From Parolsenella sp958406235 (GTDB lineage: Bacteria > Actinomycetota > Coriobacteriia > Coriobacteriales > Atopobiaceae), in the NCBI RefSeq assembly GCF_039062465.1, contig NZ_JBCLNF010000002.1, forward strand, positions 124,001-188,000: a stretch of 64,000 bases of DNA, in the 5' to 3' direction. This document shows positions 59,041 to 64,000 of this stretch, piece by piece. The translations under genes and the position numbers were made by a program. The notes below the pieces were generated by a model. It saw nothing but the letters and a program-made list of their open reading frames with translations, had not been told where the DNA came from and searched no databases. Numbering within the stretch: the first letter of the stretch is position 1; each line of letters begins with the position of its first letter.

Positions 59041-59262
59041 AAAAAAGCGCCCCGATCATCCGGGGCGCTTGCCGGGTCATGGCAGCCAAAGACTCCTTTT
59101 CCCGCTTAGCGGGCGACCCGGATCTTCCAATCGGCGCGCGCCCTCCCAGAGAACAGGGGGTTGGAAGAATCTCTGAAGAACTAAATGGGCGTGCCGTTGA
59201 ATGCGCCCAGCATGCTACCCGACGACCGGAGGGGAGACGAGCGTTCAGGAGGGCGCGCGCTT
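59041..59262 (-). ncRNA. Candidate structured small RNA
   Basis: No ORF is supported, yet a strong minus-strand terminator (59046-59069) ends this stretch, and the next minus-strand gene upstream (dedA) has its own terminator at 59529. Perfect 13-base arms (59248-59260 and 59134-59146) pair. A second pair (59161-59167 with 59124-59130) crosses them, allowing a pseudoknot. Further stems: 59187-59191/59204-59208, 59101-59105/59109-59113 and 59072-59078/59115-59121. The family is not identified; raiA-type RNA is one candidate to test. The 5' end is approximate. Confidence 0.55.
59046..59069 (-). terminator. Terminator of the candidate RNA
   Basis: A 9-base-pair stem (AGCGCCCCG with its complement) is followed by five more U on the minus strand. 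The plus strand lacks a U tract here, so it does not serve glk. Confidence 0.85.
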
Positions 59263-59528
59263 TACTCATATTGTGTACAACCGAGCCCGACTTGAATCAC
59301 TGCCAGGGTTTTTACCGCCGCGAACGGTACTCATGGCCTGGCGAAAGGTATGTCGGGAGCATCGGTAAAAGCGGGTGGAATTAGTGTTCTAGCTGCGGTA
59401 TCGATTTCCGCGGTGGGTAAGATTCGAGCATGATGCCGGGACACTCGTGGCCGGGGCGCACGGGCACGCAGGACCGAGGCTCACGCACGAGCGACGCGGA
59501 CGCGCGGCAACCACGCGACGCGTAAAAA
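59263..59528. other. Intergenic region upstream of the candidate RNA
   Basis: Nothing is supported as a gene. A weak minus-strand promoter (TTCAAG, 17 bases, CAATAT ending at 59269) could start the small RNA. Confidence 0.3.
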
Positions 59529-59557
59529 GGCCGCGGGAGCACCTGCGTCCCGCGGCC
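59529..59557 (-). terminator. Terminator of dedA
   Basis: A perfect 10-base-pair stem (GGCCGCGGGA) is followed by TTTTTACG on the minus strand, 48 bases after the dedA stop. Confidence 0.9.
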
Positions 59558-59604
59558 CTCGCCGTCACTATGAGGGGCGTCCGCCCCACGGCGCACGTCC
59601 CGCG

Positions 59605-60252
59605 CTACTCGGCCTTCTTGGCGAGCTTCGCCTTCACGAGACCCGCGACCGTCGGGATGACGGAGACGAGCACGATGCCCACGATCAGCAGCTCAAAGTG
59701 CTCCTGGACAAACGGGATTCCACCGAAGAAGTAGCCGAGGAGCGTGAAGAGCGTCGACCAGGTGATGCCGCCCAGGATGTTGTAGATGCCGAAGTTGCGC
59801 CAGTGCATGCCGCCCATGCCCGCGATGAAGGGCACGAAGGTGCGGATGAACGGGAAGAATCGGCCGAGGAAGATGGCGAGGTGGCCCCACTTGTCGAGGA
59901 ACTTCTCGGACTTCTCGAGGCGCTCCGGCGTCATGGCCTTGACCTTGCCCGAGGCGACAATCTTCTTGCCGAAGAAGTGGCCGATCATGAAGTTGCACTG
60001 GTCGCCCAGGATTGCGGCGGCCCAGGCAGTGCCGAGAAGAGCCACGATGTTGAAGCCGCCGTTGTGCGCAAAGAAGCCCGACGCGAACAGCAGCGAGTCG
60101 CCCGGAAGGAACGGGAAGAACACGACACCCGTCTCGATGAAGATGATGAGGAAGACGCAGCCGTAGGCCATGAGGGGGCCGGCGGCAATCCAGCTGGCGA
60201 TGGCCGTGCGCGGATCCTGCAGAAGCTCGACGATGAAGTTGATGAAGCCCAT
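59605..60252 (-). CDS. DedA-family membrane protein
   Basis: 215 residues, four to six membrane segments. The conserved FIETGVVFFPFLPGDSLLF and the basic motif GRFFPFIRTFVPFIAGMGGM define the family, now linked to undecaprenyl-phosphate and phospholipid transport. AGGGAC precedes the ATG. It is a single-gene unit. Confidence 0.92.
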   Translation of the reverse strand: MGFINFIVELLQDPRTAIASWIAAGPLMAYGCVFLIIFIETGVVFFPFLPGDSLLFASGFFAHNGGFNIVALLGTAWAAAILGDQCNFMIGHFFGKKIVASGKVKAMTPERLEKSEKFLDKWGHLAIFLGRFFPFIRTFVPFIAGMGGMHWRNFGIYNILGGITWSTLFTLLGYFFGGIPFVQEHFELLIVGIVLVSVIPTVAGLVKAKLAKKAE

Positions 60253-60311
60253 GGTCCCTCCCGTCCGGCGTGACGGGCCGCAAGGCGGCGCGACGTTGCC
60301 GAGTTAGAAAA

Positions 60312-60349
60312 ACGCCCCTCGGATGCAGCCATCGCATTCCTCGGGGCGT
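60312..60349 (-). terminator. Terminator of SRP RNA
   Basis: ACGCCCC pairs with GGGGCGT through an extended imperfect stem; five U follow on the minus strand. Confidence 0.85.
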
Positions 60350-60367
60350 CGCTTTGCTGATCAATAA

Positions 60368-60472
<105 letters not shown>

Positions 60473-60482
60473 TCGGGGACTC

Positions 60483-60512
60483 AGTATACAGAAGACGGGC
60501 GCCCGGCCGCAA
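60483..60512 (-). promoter_or_regulatory. Promoter of SRP RNA
   Basis: TATACT (60488-60483), with a weak TTGCGG (60512-60507) 18 bases upstream, lies 11 bases before the RNA. Confidence 0.6.
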
Positions 60513-60526
60513 AGGCGGGGCGCCCG
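60496..60526 (-). terminator. Possible terminator after the surface-protein gene
   Basis: A perfect 9-base-pair stem (CGGGCGCCC) is followed by TCTTCTG. The U tract is poor. Confidence 0.4.
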
Positions 60527-60558
60527 CTACCAAAGCTACACGAGTCAGCACCACAAAA

Positions 60559-60628
60559 GTTGACAAAGGGACTGTCCCTTTGTCAACTTACGCGCTGTCA
60601 TCTGCAAAAGGGACTGTCCCTTTTGCAG
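60559..60628. repeat. REP-like hairpin doublet, left copy
   Basis: Two perfect hairpins (60559-60587, 13-base arms; 60602-60628, 12-base arms) share the core AAAGGGACTGTCCCTTT with loop CTG. The outer arms differ (GTTGAC versus CTGCA). The doublet recurs, in the same order, at 62371-62453. Confidence 0.9.
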
Positions 60629-60638
60629 GTTTCAGGTC

Positions 60639-62144
60639 TTACTCGTTAGAGCGGCTTGCGACAAAGGCGAGAGCGAGCGCGAGAATACCGCCAAGAACAA
60701 AGGCCGCAACCGCAATAGGCGAGTTGGAATCGCCGGTCTGGGGCAGGGCTTTCTCCTCCGTCGTCGTCGCAGCGCCCTGCGTAACGGCCGGAGTCGCAGG
60801 CGTCGTCGGGACGACCGGCGTTACGGGAGACCCAGACGTGGCGGGGTCGGTCGTCGCGGGAGGCTCGGTAGTCGCGGGCGGCTCGGTCGTCGCGGGCGGC
60901 TCGGTCGTCGCGGGCGGCTCGGGAGCAACCGGAGCGTCGGGCTTGATGACGACCTTCCTCGAGACGCACGCAAACACATTGTTAGAGTAGTCGGGCTCCT
61001 CGAATTCGGCACGGACGTCACCGGTTCCGATGAACTGGCCCCTCACCACTGGCATACCGTAGTCATAGTCCGTAAAATTGAGAGAGATGTCGCAAACGCG
61101 ACCAACAGTCGGCTCGACGATCTTGCAGCCATCGATAGTGATTGTTGCGCGATCAGCGGTCTCGGCATTCGTAAGCTGATACTGGGCCATAATCGCGGGG
61201 CCAGAAGGCGAGTCAACGGTGACCGTAGAGCGAGCAATGGAAATCTCGTTATCAGGAACAGTAGACATAGCCACGATGCCGCTCGGGGCCACGGTACTAG
61301 CGGTAGAGTTCACGGCAATATCAACCACTGAGTCGGCGATTGCGACAGACGGACCATCCCAGCTAGCAGTCTTGGTAACGCTGAATCCGATAGCCGCATA
61401 GCCGTCAAGCTTAACGCGTACGGCCGAGCCATTCTTGATGGCAAGAGAGCCGCCGCACATCACACCATATTCCTGATGAGGGACCTCGTCCTCCGGAAAG
61501 CTGCCGGTAAAGTTGGCAGATGCGGCATCGATGGTCACCCCACCAATCGCGATTATCCCCGCATAGCAATCGTTGGCCGTAAAGGTGGTGCCCTTATCGA
61601 TACTGACGCTTCCGTTCGTCATGATACCAATGGCATTGCCAAGGTCCACAGACGTAACGCTCACAGTTACACCGTCGGTCAGGGCAATGTTACCCTCAGC
61701 GGAAATGGCCTTGATGTCGTAGAATCCACCAGTGGCAGCGACGGAAAGCGATCCGGAGCCCTTAACAGTGAGCGTACCGTCACCCTCCTGCCATAGAACG
61801 GACCCCTCACCATCGGCGTTCTTTACAGAGTTCTTGCCCTCGCAGACGATATCGAGATTGCCACCAGCGCCAATGGCACCACCGTCGTAGTCCCTGAGCG
61901 TGAGCGTGCTGTCGCCGTCCCACTTCCAGGAGTCGCCGGCGGGGTCACTCTGGGGCGTGCCGGCCTGATACCTTTCGCCATTGATCTCAATCCAGTCGGC
62001 TGCCATAGCAGGCGTCGGCGTGAACAGAGCGGCCACGAGCACGGCACAGATCGCGCCAAAGCCGAGGCCCACCCTCTCAAAATGGCCAAGGTTGCCCCTC
62101 CGGCCAATACAACGCTTCGTCTTCACGAACATGCTCCAATCCAC
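60639..62144 (-). CDS. Sortase-anchored (LPXTG) surface protein
   Basis: 501 residues. Basic N terminus and signal peptide (GLGFGAICAVLVAALFTPTPAMAA), then a beta-rich region of about 330 residues with repeated LTV/GSVSI-type strands, likely a right-handed beta-helix. Four EPPATT repeats form a wall-spanning linker. LPQTG (467-471), a hydrophobic helix and the charged tail SRSNE complete the sorting signal. The start is GTG at 62144, or ATG at 62132; the ribosome site does not decide. No sortase gene is in the window. Confidence 0.85.
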   Translation of the reverse strand: MDWSMFVKTKRCIGRRGNLGHFERVGLGFGAICAVLVAALFTPTPAMAADWIEINGERYQAGTPQSDPAGDSWKWDGDSTLTLRDYDGGAIGAGGNLDIVCEGKNSVKNADGEGSVLWQEGDGTLTVKGSGSLSVAATGGFYDIKAISAEGNIALTDGVTVSVTSVDLGNAIGIMTNGSVSIDKGTTFTANDCYAGIIAIGGVTIDAASANFTGSFPEDEVPHQEYGVMCGGSLAIKNGSAVRVKLDGYAAIGFSVTKTASWDGPSVAIADSVVDIAVNSTASTVAPSGIVAMSTVPDNEISIARSTVTVDSPSGPAIMAQYQLTNAETADRATITIDGCKIVEPTVGRVCDISLNFTDYDYGMPVVRGQFIGTGDVRAEFEEPDYSNNVFACVSRKVVIKPDAPVAPEPPATTEPPATTEPPATTEPPATTDPATSGSPVTPVVPTTPATPAVTQGAATTTEEKALPQTGDSNSPIAVAAFVLGGILALALAFVASRSNE

Positions 62145-62370
62145 CTTGCCCCCGGTCTTAGAAGCAATTCCTTAGCAGGCAGGGTGGCCGACGAAACGTT
62201 CTCATCGACCACCCCGACTCAAATCCGGTGCATATGATAGTTGAAGCGGGCCCTTAAAGTCCTCTGAAAACATACTTATTGGTTTTCGCTCAGATGCGGA
62301 TCAGCCGTCGAGATGGCAAAGCGTGCAAAAGGGCTATTCCTCCAGCAGCCGTCTCCCCATCACCCTCAAA

Positions 62371-62461
62371 GTTGACAAAGGGACTGTCCCTTTGTCACTC
62401 CCTTTGTCACTCCGCGCGGCACCACCTGAAAAAGGGACTGTCCCTTCTGCAGGTTCTTCTG
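62371..62461. repeat. REP-like hairpin doublet, right copy
   Basis: The hairpins at 62373-62397 and 62425-62453 carry the same AAGGGACTGTCCCTT core. Parts of the arms are duplicated: TCCCTTTGTCAC occurs twice in tandem, as does a CTTCTGCAGG-type segment. Confidence 0.88.
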
Positions 62462-62466
62462 CAGGT

Positions 62467-63213
62467 TTAGAAGAGCGCGCCGGAGACGATGAGGGCGGCG
62501 GCGATGAGGAGTGCTGCGTAGTCGGTGGCGACGAACGGGTAGCGCTTGTAGCTGCTCTCTCGCGTGCGCAGGTAGAAGCCGCGTTGTTCGGCGGCGAGGG
62601 CGGTGGCGTCGGTCTTGCCCACCGAGCTCACGAGCAAAGGAATGCACAGCGGCAGCATGAGCTGGACCTTCTTGAAGGGGTTCTTCGTGTCGTACTCCAC
62701 GCCGCGCGCGGTCTGGGCCTCCATGATCGCGTTCATCTCCTGGCTGAACACGGGCACGAAGCGCAGCGCCGTCGTAAAGGTGAAGGCGTAGCGATAGGGC
62801 ACGTGGAGGATTTCGACGCAGGCGTTCGCGAGGTCGTTCAGCTTGGTGACGGTAAGCATGAGGATGAGCGGCAGCGCCACGCCGAGGAGGCGCAGGCACG
62901 CCTTCGAGCCCGTGACCAGGCCGTCGACCGTCATCCACAGCGCGACGACATCGCCCGTGCGCACGAAGGCGGTTTGGAGCGCGAGCATCACCACGGCGAG
63001 CGGGATGAGCAGCTTGAGCAGCGAGAGCAGGTTCTTGAAGACTCCAGCGTAGGCACCCAGCGCGAGCGTGAGGGCAAGCAGGCCCAGAAGCATCGGGTAG
63101 GTGTCGCCGAGGAAGGTCGCGATGATGATGCCCGACGCGAGCGCGAGCTTGGCGATGGGATTCAGGCGATGCAGAACGGTGTCGCCCGGAACGTAGTCGA
63201 TGACATTAACCAC
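62467..63213 (-). CDS. ecfT: ECF transporter transmembrane subunit EcfT
   Basis: 248 residues, about five membrane segments. The coupling helices carry AQTARGVEYDT and AEQRGFYLR (the two ARG-type motifs that contact the ATPases). It pairs with the overlapping ATPase gene to power vitamin-binding S components encoded elsewhere. GTG at 63213 overlaps the ecfA stop by 8 bases, with AGGAG upstream. Confidence 0.9.
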   Translation of the reverse strand: MVNVIDYVPGDTVLHRLNPIAKLALASGIIIATFLGDTYPMLLGLLALTLALGAYAGVFKNLLSLLKLLIPLAVVMLALQTAFVRTGDVVALWMTVDGLVTGSKACLRLLGVALPLILMLTVTKLNDLANACVEILHVPYRYAFTFTTALRFVPVFSQEMNAIMEAQTARGVEYDTKNPFKKVQLMLPLCIPLLVSSVGKTDATALAAEQRGFYLRTRESSYKRYPFVATDYAALLIAAALIVSGALF

Positions 63214-64000
63214 GGCGGATCATCTCCTCGGTGACGCGAACGATGTCGGAAACCTCACTCATGCCGCTGAACTCGGGCGACACGTCAGCCGCAAGGCGTG
63301 CGGAAAGCTCGACGGCCTGGGGCGGCGCGACGTAGGCGCGCTTCATGAGGTCCTCGTTCGCGAAGACCTCGGCGACAGGACCGCGGTCGAGGATCTCGCC
63401 GTTCGCCATGACCACGAGGCGCTCAGCGAAGTCGCTCACGACCTCCATGTCGTGGCAGACCATGATGACGGCGCAGCCGCGCTCGGCCATCTCTCGCACG
63501 GTCTCCATGACGGTCATGCATTCGCGATAGTCAAGGCCGCTCGTGGGCTCATCGAGCAGGACGACGTCCGGATCGGTGACGACGACGCTCGCGAGCGCCA
63601 CCATCTGGCGCTGCCCGCGCGAGAGGGAGAAGGGCGCCTCGTCGAGGGGCAGCCCGAAGCGCAGAGCGACCTGCTCGGCGCGCCTCTTCGCCTCCCGCGC
63701 CTCGACGCCCTGGAGCTCGAGGCCGAAGGCGACCTCCTCGAGGACCGTGTCCTTGCACAGCTGGCGATCCGGATTCTGGAAGAGGGTCGCGCAGCGGGCG
63801 GCAATGGCGCTCGTCGGCACCTCGCGCGTGTCGAGGCCCGCGACGCGAACGCTGCCGGAAGAGGGCTTGAGCAGCCCGTTCAGCAGCTTGGTGAGCGTGG
63901 TCTTGCCGGCGCCGTTCTGGCCCACGACGCCCACGAGCTCGCCGGGATAGACGCGCATCTCGAGGTCGCGCACGGAGGCGCCGCCATGCGGATAGGAGAA
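63206..64000 (-). CDS. ecfA: ECF-type ABC transporter ATPase, 5' end beyond window
   Basis: At least 264 residues are in view; the frame is open to the right edge (FSYPHGGASVRDLEMRV), so the start lies outside. Walker A GQNGAGKTT, Q-loop FQNPDRQ, signature LSRGQRQ and Walker B VVLLDEPTSGLD are intact. The usual LSGGQ is LSRGQ. A second ATPase domain may lie upstream, since ECF systems use two. Confidence 0.88.
   Translation of the reverse strand, partial: FSYPHGGASVRDLEMRVYPGELVGVVGQNGAGKTTLTKLLNGLLKPSSGSVRVAGLDTREVPTSAIAARCATLFQNPDRQLCKDTVLEEVAFGLELQGVEAREAKRRAEQVALRFGLPLDEAPFSLSRGQRQMVALASVVVTDPDVVLLDEPTSGLDYRECMTVMETVREMAERGCAVIMVCHDMEVVSDFAERLVVMANGEILDRGPVAEVFANEDLMKRAYVAPPQAVELSARLAADVSPEFSGMSEVSDIVRVTEEMIRRG

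Noticed and set aside
59046..59069. Terminator of glk on the plus strand
   Set aside because: It is 140 bases past glk and the plus strand has no U tract; the U tract is on the minus strand.
58994..59269. 91-codon minus-strand frame over the candidate RNA
   Set aside because: It reads through a terminator hairpin and shows no protein-like composition or start signals.

Overview
The window is high-GC DNA from an anaerobic actinobacterium, most likely class Coriobacteriia (the Olsenella/Collinsella/Atopobium group). The basis is indirect: actinobacterial rpoB/rpoC and EF-Tu, a rubrerythrin, a complete GlgA/B/C/D/P glycogen set, DisA, an LPXTG surface protein, and a small SRP RNA. The genus cannot be fixed from the sequence alone.

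Layout. 1-207: edge of an IS3-like element. 301-14564 (all minus): rpoC, rpoB, rplL, rplJ, rplA, rplK, nusG, secE, tRNA-Trp, rpmG, tuf and four tRNAs, with leader hairpins for the L10 and L1 operons. 14620-20965 (minus): a tightly packed disA-ispD-ispF-cysE-cysS-rlmB-rae1 operon. 20966-24369: cstA, with a tandemly repeated 3' end and, upstream, a leader with a 13-residue Ile/Val-rich peptide and a terminator. 24370-28387 (plus): two TPR-like paralogues, tRNA-Glu, an SdpR/SdpI-like pair and a lone PTS EIIB. 28515-33689 (minus): tRNA-Leu, ppx/gppA, an ftsB-like gene, an SGNH-hydrolase/MazG fusion and an oxidoreductase. 33762-49222 (minus): glgB-glgP-glgC-glgD-glgA, a GH13-GH77 fusion, and mfd joined by a one-base overlap. 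49584-52778: a nested inverted-repeat element, rubrerythrin, and a HAD phosphatase/Rrf2/MutY-like operon. 53063-57621 (minus): tRNA-Asp, a membrane protein and dnaX-ybaB-recR. 57916-64000: glucokinase (plus), a probable structured RNA, dedA, SRP RNA, a sortase-anchored protein bracketed by repeat hairpins, and ecfT/ecfA running off the right edge.

How the genes work together. The left third is the transcription/translation core, with classical autoregulatory leaders. Glucokinase, ADP-glucose pyrophosphorylase (GlgC/GlgD), synthase, branching enzyme, phosphorylase and the debranching/glucanotransferase fusion make a full glycogen storage and retrieval system. DisA makes c-di-AMP beside essential isoprenoid and cysteine-tRNA genes. 

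The observations most worth following are: an alpha-CTD-like domain at the C terminus of RpoC; a leader-peptide attenuator in front of cstA; the SGNH-MazG fusion; a gene-free minus-strand interval that looks like a structured RNA gene; and a branching enzyme with a histone-like Lys/Ala tail and an altered active-site histidine.
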